Origin: Nocardia cyriacigeorgica
GTDB lineage: Bacteria > Actinomycetota > Actinomycetes > Mycobacteriales > Mycobacteriaceae
DNA length: 55,726 bases
Direction of reading: 5' to 3'
NCBI RefSeq assembly: GCF_010868145.1
Contig: NZ_JAAGUY010000031.1
Span: 1 to 55,726 of the forward strand
The position numbers and the translations under genes were made by a program. The notes beneath the pieces are model-generated. The model saw only the letters and a list, made by a program, of their open reading frames with translations, was not told the DNA's origin and made no database searches. Below are positions 7,958-16,102 of the stretch, piece after piece; positions within the stretch are counted from its first letter, which is position 1; each line of letters opens with the position of its first letter.

Positions 7958-8827
7958 ATGGGTGCACTCGAAGGACGGGTTGCCGTGATCACCGGCGCGG
8001 GCCGGGGGATCGGCCGCGAACACGCACTGCTGTTCGCCGCCGAAGGCGCCGCGGTGGTCGTCAACGACCTCGGTGGAAGCAATGCCGGTGAGGGCTCCGA
8101 TGTGGGCCCAGCGCAAGAGGTGGCCGACGAGATCGTGGCCGCGGGCGGTCGCGCGGTGGCCAATACCGAGAACATCGCCACCTGGAACGGGGCGAAGAAC
8201 CTGGTCGATCAGGCAGTCGCCGAGTTCGGCACGCTCGACATCGTCGTCAACAACGCGGGTATCCTGCGCGACGGTTTCGTCGCAGGCCTCGAGGAATCCC
8301 AGTGGGACGCCGTGATCGCGGTCCATCTCAAGGGCCACGCCGCGGTGCTGCATCACGCCGCCGCGTACTGGAAGGACCAGAGCAAAGCGGGCAATCAGCC
8401 CGATGCCGCGGTGATCAATACGGCCTCCGCGTCCGGTGTCACCATCCCCAACCCTGGCCAGGCCAATTACGGCGCAGCGAAGGCGGGCATCGCGGCATTG
8501 ACGCTGGTCGCCGCTGACGAGCTCGAACGCTACGGCGTCCGTGTCAACGCCATCGCCCCCATGGCGCGCACCCGACTCACCCTCGCCACCCCTGGCATGG
8601 GCGCCATCTTCGCCGCAGAGGTCGAGGAGGGCGAGTTCGATGCGTTCAGCCCGGCCAATATCTCCCCGCTCGTGGCCTATCTGGCCTCGGAGAAATGCCC
8701 GATCACGGGGAAGGTGTTCGCGGTCCAGGGCGGCGCCATCTCCGAGCTGGCAGGCTGGCATGACGTGAAGACCATCGAGGCCGACGGGCCGTGGCTGATC
8801 GACGATATCGCCGCCCGGCTGCCCTGA
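7958..8827 (+). CDS. Short-chain dehydrogenase (3-hydroxyacyl-CoA dehydrogenase type)
   Basis: A 289-residue SDR. Nucleotide-binding motif GAGRGIGREHA near residue 13, an NDLGG segment after the second strand, NNAGI, catalytic Ser in the INTASASG strand, and YGAAKAG with the catalytic Tyr and Lys. The NDLGG and overall text resemble the peroxisomal multifunctional-enzyme type dehydrogenases that work with MaoC hydratases. It would oxidise 3-hydroxyacyl-CoA to the ketoacyl-CoA used by the upstream thiolase. ATG 7958 is supported by AAGGAG 9 bases upstream; an in-frame GTG at 7940 would place the SD inside the gene. Confidence 0.94.
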   Translation: MGALEGRVAVITGAGRGIGREHALLFAAEGAAVVVNDLGGSNAGEGSDVGPAQEVADEIVAAGGRAVANTENIATWNGAKNLVDQAVAEFGTLDIVVNNAGILRDGFVAGLEESQWDAVIAVHLKGHAAVLHHAAAYWKDQSKAGNQPDAAVINTASASGVTIPNPGQANYGAAKAGIAALTLVAADELERYGVRVNAIAPMARTRLTLATPGMGAIFAAEVEEGEFDAFSPANISPLVAYLASEKCPITGKVFAVQGGAISELAGWHDVKTIEADGPWLIDDIAARLP

Positions 8828-8855
8828 TATCACCACCGAGCACAGGAGAACGACG

Positions 8856-10115
8856 ATGTTCGAATGGTCCGAGACCGACGAGATGATCCGCGAGGCGGTG
8901 CGGACCTTCATCGACAAGGAGGTCCGCCCCAACCTCGATGCCCTCGACAGCGGTGAGATGACGCCCTACCCGATCCTGCGGAAGTTGTTCGCGGACTTCG
9001 GGATCGAGGCGATGGGTGCCGAGGCCGTCGGCAAGCTGCTGGCCAAACAGCGCACACGCGAGGAAGCCCTGGCGGCGGGGGAGGAGCTGCCGGAGAAGAA
9101 GTCCTCGGGCGGTTCGAGTCCGTTCGCCGGCCAGGAATCGCTGATGGCGGTGCTGATCGGGGAGCTGTCCGGGGTGTGTATGGGTCTGGTGACGGCGCTC
9201 GGTGTGAGCATCGGGCTCGGCGCGACCACGATCATGTCCCGCGGCACGCTCGCGCAGAAGGAGCGCTGGCTCGCCGATATCGTCACCTTGAAGAAGGTGG
9301 CCTCCTGGGCGATCACCGAGCCGGATTCCGGGTCCGACGCGTTCGGCGGGATGAAGACCTACGTCAAACGCGACGGGGAGGACTACATCCTCAACGGCCA
9401 GAAGACCTTCATCACCAACGGCCCCTTCGCCGACGTGATGATCGTCTACGCCAAGCTCGACGAGGGCGACGCGAACATCGACAAGCGCGATCGCAAGGTG
9501 CTCACCTTCGTGCTCGACAAGGGTATGGAGGGCCTCACCCAGGGCAAACCCTTCAAGAAGATGGGTCTGCATTCCTCGCCGACCGGTGAGCTGTTCTTCG
9601 ACAACGTCCGAGTGGGTCGCGACCGGCTGCTGGGTGAGACCGAAGAACACAAGGGTGGCGACGGACGCGACAGCGCACGTTCCAGCTTCACCGCCGAACG
9701 CGTCGGGGTGGCGTTCATGGCGCTCGGCATCATCAACGAATGCCATCGGCTCTGCATCGACTACGCCAAGAACCGCAAGCTGTGGGGTCAGGAGATCGGC
9801 CGCTTCCAGCTGGTCCAGCTCAAGCTGGCCACGATGGAGGTCGCGCGGATCAACGTGCAGAACATGGTGTTCAGCATCCTCGAGCGCGGTCGCGCCGGTA
9901 AGCCGCCGACGCTGGCGGAGGCCTCGGCGATGAAGCTGTACGCGTCCGAGGCCGCTACCGAGGTCGCGATGGAGGCGGTGCAGTTGTTCGGCGGCAACGG
10001 CTATATGACCGAGTATCGAGTCGAACAGCTGGCGCGGGATGCCAAGTCGCTGATGATCTATGCGGGCAGCAACGAGATTCAGGTGACGCATGTCGCCAAG
10101 GGGCTGCTGGCATAA
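8856..10115 (+). CDS. Acyl-CoA dehydrogenase
   Basis: A 419-residue FAD-dependent dehydrogenase for the first step of beta-oxidation. The middle domain shows WAITEPDSGSDAFG and NGQKTFITNGPFAD; the C-terminal helical domain shows FGGNGYM and RDAKSLMIYAGSNEIQ. The usual C-terminal catalytic Glu of medium-chain enzymes (IYEGT) is Ala here (IYAGS). A Glu in SFTAERVGVA lines up with the alternative base used by isovaleryl- and long-chain-type enzymes. Residues about 60-90 form a charged, low-complexity insertion (TREEALAAGEELPEKKSSGG). It is 28 bases after the SDR, has an SD (AGGAG), and closes the cassette before a strong terminator. Confidence 0.94.
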   Translation: MFEWSETDEMIREAVRTFIDKEVRPNLDALDSGEMTPYPILRKLFADFGIEAMGAEAVGKLLAKQRTREEALAAGEELPEKKSSGGSSPFAGQESLMAVLIGELSGVCMGLVTALGVSIGLGATTIMSRGTLAQKERWLADIVTLKKVASWAITEPDSGSDAFGGMKTYVKRDGEDYILNGQKTFITNGPFADVMIVYAKLDEGDANIDKRDRKVLTFVLDKGMEGLTQGKPFKKMGLHSSPTGELFFDNVRVGRDRLLGETEEHKGGDGRDSARSSFTAERVGVAFMALGIINECHRLCIDYAKNRKLWGQEIGRFQLVQLKLATMEVARINVQNMVFSILERGRAGKPPTLAEASAMKLYASEAATEVAMEAVQLFGGNGYMTEYRVEQLARDAKSLMIYAGSNEIQVTHVAKGLLA

Positions 10116-10127
10116 GACGGTGGTGTG

Positions 10128-10160
10128 AACGCCGCCCACCCGCAGCAGGTGGGCGGCGTT
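10128..10160. terminator. Bidirectional terminator after the beta-oxidation cassette
   Basis: Perfect 13-bp stem AACGCCGCCCACC / GGTGGGCGGCGTT with a 7-base loop (CGCAGCA), between the convergent acyl-CoA dehydrogenase and HAD phosphatase genes. Confidence 0.88.
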
Positions 10161-10169
10161 TCGGCTCTC

Positions 10170-11117
10170 TCAGCTGAGAGCGCCGTCGTAATCGGGAAGC
10201 TTGAAGGTCGTCTCGGCATGTCCACCCGCGAGGTCGGAGGGGCTGTTGCCGATATTGGCGACGATCGTGTAGCCGTCGGACTCGATATCTCTGCGGGCGC
10301 CGGTCTTGTACTGCTCCAGCCCTGTGGATCCGGCTGAGAGCGTAGTCAGCGGACTGCCGTAGAGACCGTCGACCGGGTAACCGACGGCGGAGAGGTTGTG
10401 CTGGGTGTAGATGTTCACCAGTTCGGGCCGCCCGGTGACGAATATGATCGCCGCGCCCTGCCCCTTGGCCCAGGTGGCCAGCCGCAGGATCGGGTCCATG
10501 GCGGGGATGATGACGCCCGGGTTGTATTGAGTCTCCAGCGAGGTGTTGTCGATATCGAGAACGATGGCGGGGCGGGTGGCGCCGGGTAGCCGCTGCGCGA
10601 GCTCGGCCTGTGCCTGGTCGGCCACCGTCTGTACCTCGCCGATCCACTGCTCATATGAGGGGAGCGCGCCGCCGGAGCCGGAGGGTGTGCCGGAATCGGC
10701 GGAGTCCGTGGGGGTTTCGGTACCACCGGAGTGTGGGCGGGAATTGGGAGTGCGCGAGGGCGATTCGGTGTCGTCATCGGTCCTCGACGACGATCCGGTG
10801 TCGTCGTCGGAGCGCGAGGATGAACCGGTGTCGTCGTCCGACGATGAGCCGGAATCGCGGGATCCCGATGACGAGCCGGATTTACCCGATCCCGACGCGG
10901 AACCGGACTTCCCCGAACCCGACGATGATCCGGACTTTGCCGACCCTGACGCCGACCCCGACTTCGCCGACCCCGTGGCCGACCCGGATTTCGCGGACCC
11001 CGACGACGAACCGGTATCACCGGGCAGAATGGACGAACCGGTATCGGCCAGTGCAGGCAGCGGAATGATGAGAGTGACGGCGACGCCGAGAGCAACGCCT
11101 GCGATGGAGCGCTTCAT
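10170..11117 (-). CDS. Secreted HAD-superfamily acid phosphatase with a Ser/Gly-rich linker
   Basis: A 315-residue exported protein. Residues 1-24 form a signal peptide (positive start, hydrophobic core, ALA/D cleavage). Residues about 28-150 are low complexity: repeated GS-A/G-KSGS units, then SSxDDDTGSSSR units, then a Pro/Thr/Ser stretch. Residues about 152-315 are a HAD domain of the acid-phosphatase group: motif I VLDIDNT (Asp188, Asp190), motif II FVTGRPE, a Lys in QYKTGAR, and motif IV NIGNSPSDL. It should hydrolyse phosphomonoesters outside the membrane. The linker could span or bind the envelope. The substrate is not deducible. Confidence 0.88.
   Translation of the reverse strand: MKRSIAGVALGVAVTLIIPLPALADTGSSILPGDTGSSSGSAKSGSATGSAKSGSASGSAKSGSSSGSGKSGSASGSGKSGSSSGSRDSGSSSDDDTGSSSRSDDDTGSSSRTDDDTESPSRTPNSRPHSGGTETPTDSADSGTPSGSGGALPSYEQWIGEVQTVADQAQAELAQRLPGATRPAIVLDIDNTSLETQYNPGVIIPAMDPILRLATWAKGQGAAIIFVTGRPELVNIYTQHNLSAVGYPVDGLYGSPLTTLSAGSTGLEQYKTGARRDIESDGYTIVANIGNSPSDLAGGHAETTFKLPDYDGALS
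10763..11015. repeat. Imperfect tandem repeat encoding the Ser/Gly/Lys/Asp linker
   Basis: Degenerate short repeats (multiples of 3, with units near 12 and 24 bases) inside the HAD phosphatase gene. The plus-strand reading gives Asp/Pro/Glu repeats and produces a long spurious open frame. Copy-number variation between strains would be expected here. Confidence 0.7.
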
Positions 11118-11375
11118 GATCGGAAGTTAGCGCCCGGCTAGCATGAAGCGTGGGCGTTTCACAATGCTGAGACGAGCCCGTGATCTCGCGCCCCGCGCCG
11201 TCGAGCGCCATCACTGGCTCGGGCGAGCGCGGCAACCGCAGGCCGACCCCGGTGACGAGTCGCACACCGTGGCACTGCTCGGCTCGGCTGATCGGCCGAA
11301 TGGCCGGGCAGACGCCTTCGCCGCGCCGGCCCGCAGCTCAGCGGGCTATCAGGGTCGGCCGTTAAGCTCGGGCGA

Positions 11376-12599
11376 ATGACGGCACTACCCGGCACGTTGA
11401 TCACGGTTGTCGATGATCTGGACGCGGTGACCACGCGTGGACCCGAGGACGAACCGACGGCGGCGGGGCTGACGCGCGGGGACGTCGAGACGGTCTGGGC
11501 GTCGGTGCAGGACTGGTATCGGATGGGGACCACGCCCGCGATTCAGGTCTGCGTGCGGCGGCACGGTGCGATCGTGTTGAACCGGACCATCGGGCACGGC
11601 TGGGGGAACGGGCCGGGTGACGGTCCTGATGCGGAGAAGGTCCTCGCCACACCGGATACGCCGTTCTGCGGGTTCTCCACCGCCAAAGGTGTCGCCGGAA
11701 CCCTCATGTTCATGCTCGTCGAGCAGGGTGCGTTCGGTGTGAACGACCCTGTCTGCGAGTACATTCCGGAGTTCGCGGCCCATGGCAAAGAATCGATCAC
11801 CATCGGCGATGTGCTGTCGCATTCGGCGGGCGTGCCGTTCATGACGCCGCCGTACCGTGCCATCGACGTGGTGGTCGACGAGGATCTCGCGGTGCAGGCG
11901 CTCGCGGACCTCGTGCCGAGCTGGCGGCCGGGCCGTTTCCGGGTGTATCACGCGCTGACCGGAGGTTTGATCCAACGCCTGCTGGTGCGCCGGGCGACCG
12001 GAAAACCGATGCGTGAACATCTTGCCGAGCAGGTCCTCGATCCGCTCGGCTTCCGATGGAACAACTTCGGCGTGCGCCCCGAGGACGTCGACAAGGTCGT
12101 GCCGAGTGTGAAAACCGGGCCAGGACCGTCGCGGGTCTCGAAGTTTCTCGCGCGCAAGGCACTCGGCGGCGGAATGGGTGGCGCGGCAGTGTCCAAGGAG
12201 GCCAACGCGGCCTTCCTCACCGCCGAACTCCCCTCCGGCAACCTCGTCACCACCGCCTTCGAACTGTCGCGTTTCTACGAAATCCTCGCCCGCGGCGGTG
12301 AACTCGACGGCATCCGCATCATCGACCCCGCCACCCTGCACGCTGCCGTCCGGCCCGCCTACCGCATGCCGGGAGCCGCGGGCCGAGTCTCCTGCGCTGG
12401 ATTCGAACTGGGCGCTGGCCGCTCCAAATTCGGCCGCAACACCCAGTCCCATTTCGGCCGTAGTGGTTTGACCACCCAATACGGCTGGGCCGACCCCGCC
12501 CGCGCCCTCTCCGGCGCCATCCTCACCAGCGGCAAAGCCACCACCGACACGACCCGCCCCTGGCAGCTGGTCGCCCAGATCTCCGACCTCACCGGTTAG
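11376..12599 (+). CDS. Serine hydrolase of the beta-lactamase/class C PBP-like family
   Basis: A 407-residue protein without a clear signal peptide. The SxxK motif is at residues 101-104 (FSTAKGVAGT). The second motif appears as Tyr-His-Ala in RVYHALTGG, where classical enzymes have Tyr-x-Asn. A C-terminal HFGRSGLTTQYGWAD segment replaces the KTG box. Such proteins are usually esterases or peptidases rather than antibiotic-inactivating enzymes. Local context (HLSHSAGV-like VLSHSAGVPFM) is standard for the family. It is divergent from the HAD phosphatase gene with 258 bases between them, in which I see no other gene. The substrate is unknown. Confidence 0.88.
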   Translation: MTALPGTLITVVDDLDAVTTRGPEDEPTAAGLTRGDVETVWASVQDWYRMGTTPAIQVCVRRHGAIVLNRTIGHGWGNGPGDGPDAEKVLATPDTPFCGFSTAKGVAGTLMFMLVEQGAFGVNDPVCEYIPEFAAHGKESITIGDVLSHSAGVPFMTPPYRAIDVVVDEDLAVQALADLVPSWRPGRFRVYHALTGGLIQRLLVRRATGKPMREHLAEQVLDPLGFRWNNFGVRPEDVDKVVPSVKTGPGPSRVSKFLARKALGGGMGGAAVSKEANAAFLTAELPSGNLVTTAFELSRFYEILARGGELDGIRIIDPATLHAAVRPAYRMPGAAGRVSCAGFELGAGRSKFGRNTQSHFGRSGLTTQYGWADPARALSGAILTSGKATTDTTRPWQLVAQISDLTG

Positions 12600-12630
12600 C
12601 CGCAGCCAACCCGGGGCGGAGGTTGCGCCG

Positions 12631-13358
12631 ATGAACTGTAAGGTCAGCGGCGTGGGGTGGAATTCACATGGCTCGGCGGCGAAGCTCGTCATGGTGATCG
12701 CGGCTGCCGCGATGATCGCCGCATCGCTGACCGGCTGCGCACAACGAATCACCGGTGACGCGAACGCCGCCGGAACCGCGGCGACCTACCGTCAAGGTCT
12801 GTCCGCAGAGCAGCGAGCGGCACTGCGAGTGTCCGATCAGATCAGGCGCCTCGATCCGTGCGGGTTCATCAACGATGCGGCGATCGCAACCCTCGGCACA
12901 CCTGCGTACTTCGGTGGCAGTCAAGGGTTCGACGAATGTCATATCGCGTTTCGGCCGAAAATCGGAGCCGCCGGGATCACCGGGGTGGGGTCGACCTGAG
13001 CCATCACTCCGTGAATGCGCCGAACGACACGATCGACGGAACGCCGGTTCACTTCGAGCGGGGATCCATTAACTCGACACAGAAAACGCTCGGTCTGCTC
13101 GACTACGCCCAGTCCGAGGGTGAAGCCGTCACTGTCTCAGGGGTCCGTGCGGTGCGCAAGTCCAACAGCTGCACCATGGACCTGTACCTGGGTGAAAATG
13201 ATCCGCGGACAGTGGACATAGGTGCCGACGGCCCTCCGCCCGCGAACCAAGGGCGAGCCGATACCTGGGCCGATGTCGTCGAACTCACCGGCAGCCGTGG
13301 GTGCCCAGGCCTGATGCGGGTTGCCGAGGCCGTGGTCTCCGCGTACAAATCCGCCTGA
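12631..13358 (+). pseudogene. DUF3558-like lipoprotein interrupted by a frameshift
   Basis: The first frame (12631-12999) starts well: GGAGG 9 bases before the ATG, a lipoprotein signal with lipobox LTGC near residue 36, then LDPCGFINDAAIATLG and FDECHIAF. It stops at TGA 12997-12999. The remaining two-thirds (VDLSHHSVNAPND to VVSAYKSA, with another Cys pair) continues in a different frame to 13358. One base missing in the G-rich stretch around 12980-12990 explains the break, and the total span is 242 codons plus 2 bases. The DPCGF and paired-Cys pattern resembles small actinobacterial DUF3558-type lipoproteins. It is either a real pseudogene or a sequencing error in a G run. Confidence 0.75.
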
Positions 13359-13370
13359 GCAGCCGCCGAC

Positions 13371-14225
13371 TCACACCGCGCGTAGGTGATTGCGGCTGGC
13401 GTAGATGTGTTCGGCGATGAGGGTGGCGATACGGTCGGGGGCTTCGAGCATGGGGACGTGGCCGACGCCGTTGACCAGGATGCGGTCGGCGGATTCGGGG
13501 AGTTCGCGCAGGTAGCGGCGGGCGTAGACGCGGTTGGGGATGATGCGGTCGGTTTCGGCGAGCAACAGGCGTACCGGGGTCGTCAGGTCCGACACGTTGT
13601 CCATGACCGATGCCCGCAGGCTGCCGAGGATCATCGGAACCATCGCCGGGCAGTGCAGTGCCGCTGTGATCTGGGCAGCGAGGTCGCGGCGGGGTACCGC
13701 GCTGATGTTCTTGCTCAGCAGGAGCCCGACGGCCAGCTGGATGATCCGGTTGTTCGCCGGGAATCCGCCCAGCCGCTTGCCCAGCTGTACCAGCGGAATC
13801 AGCGACGCGAACTTCATGCCCACCCGGATCTGGGTGAACGAGGGCGAATTCCAGCCACCGGCCGGTGCGATCGCGGTCAGGGTGCGGGCTCGGCCGCGGC
13901 GCGCCAGTTCGAAACCGACCCAGGCGCCCAGCGAATTGCCGGCGATATGGCAGGTGCGCCAACCGAGTTCGTCCAGCTGCGCCTCGATCTGATCGGCGAA
14001 ATCGCGGAACTCGAGGGTCCGCCCGGTGAACTCGGGTCCGCCCCAGTGTCCGATGAACGCGGGGGCGAATACTTCGCAGTGCGAGGACAATCGGGTCGCG
14101 ACCTGCTCCCAGCAATGCGGTGAGAGCATGAATCCGTGCAACAGCAGCACCGGGTCACCGGACCCGACGTGCAGCGCCTTGATCGGCACGAGTGGGGAAG
14201 TGGGCTTGGAGGTGCCTGACGTCAT
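13371..14225 (-). CDS. Alpha/beta-fold hydrolase
   Basis: A 284-residue cytosolic hydrolase. The oxyanion region is LLLHGFMLSPHCWEQV, the nucleophile elbow GNSLGAWVGFE (Ser), the acid AETDRIIP (Asp), and the catalytic His GVGHVPMLEAPDR. It is a normal full-length single-domain enzyme with a helical cap (about residues 130-190). The substrate cannot be named. Two ATGs, at 14231 and 14225, are possible; 14225 is better spaced (8 bases) from GGAAGGGG. It is divergent from exonuclease III with about 70 bases between. Confidence 0.9.
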   Translation of the reverse strand: MTSGTSKPTSPLVPIKALHVGSGDPVLLLHGFMLSPHCWEQVATRLSSHCEVFAPAFIGHWGGPEFTGRTLEFRDFADQIEAQLDELGWRTCHIAGNSLGAWVGFELARRGRARTLTAIAPAGGWNSPSFTQIRVGMKFASLIPLVQLGKRLGGFPANNRIIQLAVGLLLSKNISAVPRRDLAAQITAALHCPAMVPMILGSLRASVMDNVSDLTTPVRLLLAETDRIIPNRVYARRYLRELPESADRILVNGVGHVPMLEAPDRIATLIAEHIYASRNHLRAV

Positions 14226-14293
14226 CGTCATCACCCCTTCCTGGCGCGATGGTCCTCGGGGAGTGTCGGTGCATTGCATTGTACGGTCGTCGG

Positions 14294-15076
14294 GTGCCCC
14301 ACATCATCTCGACAGTGAACGTCAACGGCGTGCGCGCGGCTGCGGGCAAAGGGATGCTCGCCTGGCTCGCCGCCACCGAAGCCGACATCATCTGTCTACA
14401 GGAGACCCGCGCGACCGACGAGCAGGTCGCGGCCGCGCTGGCGCCCGCGCTGGAGCGGGGCTGGCAACTCTCGCACGCAGAACCGGACGCCAAGGGCAGG
14501 GCAGGGGTGGGGGTGCTGTCGCGGCGGGCGCCGCTGTCGGTACGCACCGCGATCACCCCGGACAGCGAATTCGCGGCGACCGGCCGTTTCATCGAGGTCG
14601 AGTTCGATGAGGTGACGGTGGCGAGTGTGTACGTGCACACCGGCGAGGCTGGCACCGAGCGTCAGGAGGCGAAGTACCGGTTCCTGGCCGAGATCGGTGC
14701 GCATCTGAGCACCGTGACCGGCGACTACGTCATCGCGGGAGACTGGAACATCGCCCACACCGAGCGTGACATCAGGAACTGGAAGGGCAACCTGAAGAAG
14801 TCGGGCTTCCTCCCGGAGGAGCGCGCCTGGCTCGACGTGCAGCTGGCGGCGGGTTATGTCGACGTGGTGCGGTCACTGCATCCCGAGGACGACGGACCGT
14901 ACAGCTGGTGGTCCTACCGTGGCCGCGCCTTCGACAACGACGCGGGCTGGCGCATCGACTATCACCTGGCCACCCCCGGACTGGCCGAGCGGGCAAAGCA
15001 GGCGATCGTCGAACGCGCCGACGACTACCACCAGCGCTGGTCCGACCACGCGCCGGTCACCGTGCAGTACCGCTGA
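14294..15076 (+). CDS. xthA: Exodeoxyribonuclease III
   Basis: A 260-residue AP endonuclease/3'-5' exonuclease for base-excision repair. All family blocks are present: STVNVNGVRAA at the start, ICLQETRA with the metal-binding Glu, GDWNIAH with catalytic Asp and Asn, the GWRIDYHL segment, and SDHAPV with the catalytic Asp-His at the C-terminus. The length is normal. I chose GTG 14294, giving the family-like start MPHIISTVNVNG. No SD is visible, so a leaderless transcript is possible. Confidence 0.95.
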   Translation: MPHIISTVNVNGVRAAAGKGMLAWLAATEADIICLQETRATDEQVAAALAPALERGWQLSHAEPDAKGRAGVGVLSRRAPLSVRTAITPDSEFAATGRFIEVEFDEVTVASVYVHTGEAGTERQEAKYRFLAEIGAHLSTVTGDYVIAGDWNIAHTERDIRNWKGNLKKSGFLPEERAWLDVQLAAGYVDVVRSLHPEDDGPYSWWSYRGRAFDNDAGWRIDYHLATPGLAERAKQAIVERADDYHQRWSDHAPVTVQYR

Positions 15077-15131
15077 CCCCGCGGTCGCGAGCAACACCGC
15101 CGAACGTGCAGTAACGAAGAAAGCAGGAGCT

Positions 15132-15626
15132 GTGAAAGCCAAGGTCATCCGTGTCCTGTCGGCGGTGGGCACGGTGGTGCTCGCCGTACTCGTCGCGCTG
15201 CTGGCGACCAAGGGCGGTGACGATACGAGCACCGACGCGTCGACCACGTCTACCCGGACGGCCGTCACCAGCGCCGCGTCACCAGCCGACATGCCGCGCG
15301 ACACCGGGAAGGGCTCCACAGCACCGGTGGCGTCCAAGGCGCCCGGCGTCCCCGACCGCGCGTATACGACGTTGCGGGAGATCGACGCGGGTCGCTGGCC
15401 CGGCTCGGCGAACTCGCCGGGCACCAAGGGCGGCGACCGGTTCTACAACCGTGGTGGCGACCTGCCTGCCAAGGACTCCGACGGTAAGGCGATCACATAT
15501 CAGGAATGGGACGTCAATCCCAAGCAACCCGGACGCTCACGCGACGCCGAACGCATCGTTACCGGAAGTGACGGTTCGGCGTGGTACACCGGTGACCACT
15601 ACGAAACCTTCACGAGGATGCGCTGA
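15132..15626 (+). CDS. Secreted guanyl-specific ribonuclease, RNase Sa type (barnase superfamily)
   Basis: A 164-residue exported protein. Residues about 1-27 form a signal sequence or anchor; residues about 30-75 form a Ser/Thr/Ala linker; residues about 75-164 form the RNase domain. Catalytic residues align with Streptomyces RNase Sa: Glu125 in YQEWDV, Arg141 in ERIVTG and His156 in YTGDHYETF. It should cut single-stranded RNA after G. The Cys pair of RNase Sa is absent. The start is GTG 15132; the AGGAG just before it is unusually close (2 bases). Its stop overlaps the inhibitor start by one base (TGATG), so toxin and inhibitor are translationally coupled. Confidence 0.88.
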   Translation: MKAKVIRVLSAVGTVVLAVLVALLATKGGDDTSTDASTTSTRTAVTSAASPADMPRDTGKGSTAPVASKAPGVPDRAYTTLREIDAGRWPGSANSPGTKGGDRFYNRGGDLPAKDSDGKAITYQEWDVNPKQPGRSRDAERIVTGSDGSAWYTGDHYETFTRMR

Positions 15627-16102
15627 TGACCATCGCGTTATCGCAGTTCCTGACCCCGGACCTGTCGTCGGCTCCGGTCGCACGCAAGCCGGCGCCGGTC
15701 TTCGGGGTGCTCGATGTGGGGGCGCCCGAGTTCAGTGGCGTCCGGTATCAGGCGCCGTCGGGATACCGGGTGCGCGAACTCCGCGGAAAGAAGATGCGCA
15801 CGGTGGCGGGCGTCCTCGACGAGTTCGCGGCCGCGCTCCAGTTCCCCTACTACTTCGGCAACAACAAAGACGCCTTCGACGACTGCCTTCGTGACCTCGA
15901 CGACTGGCTCGGATCGGCCGAGGGATATGTCGTCGTGGTGCGTGACGGTGGTCAGCTCCTTGCCGACGCCCCGGCCGACCGTGCGTGGCTCGCCTCGGCG
16001 CTGCACGCCGGGGCGGACTATTGGGCGCACCGGGAGGTCGTGTTCCGGGTGGTCGTGCAGGGTGAGCCGGCGGGGTTGCCCGCGGTCGGGCTACACCTCT
16101 GA
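15626..16102 (+). CDS. Barstar-family ribonuclease inhibitor
   Basis: A 158-residue cytosolic inhibitor that should protect the cell from the RNase encoded directly upstream. Residues about 45-140 carry the barstar core. FPYYFGNNKDAFDDCLRDLDDWL corresponds to the barstar YYGxNLDALWDCL helix, including the acidic Asp before Cys-Leu that sits in the RNase active site (quoted in pieces: FPYYFGNNKDAF and DDCLRDL). The N-terminal 40 residues are an extension not present in classical barstar. Its 3' end overlaps the convergent TetR gene by 12 bases. Confidence 0.9.
   Translation: MTIALSQFLTPDLSSAPVARKPAPVFGVLDVGAPEFSGVRYQAPSGYRVRELRGKKMRTVAGVLDEFAAALQFPYYFGNNKDAFDDCLRDLDDWLGSAEGYVVVVRDGGQLLADAPADRAWLASALHAGADYWAHREVVFRVVVQGEPAGLPAVGLHL

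Noticed and set aside
10543..11130. 195-codon plus-strand frame with Asp/Glu/Pro repeats
   Set aside because: It is the complement of the Ser/Gly-rich linker of the HAD phosphatase, which has a signal peptide and catalytic motifs on the other strand.
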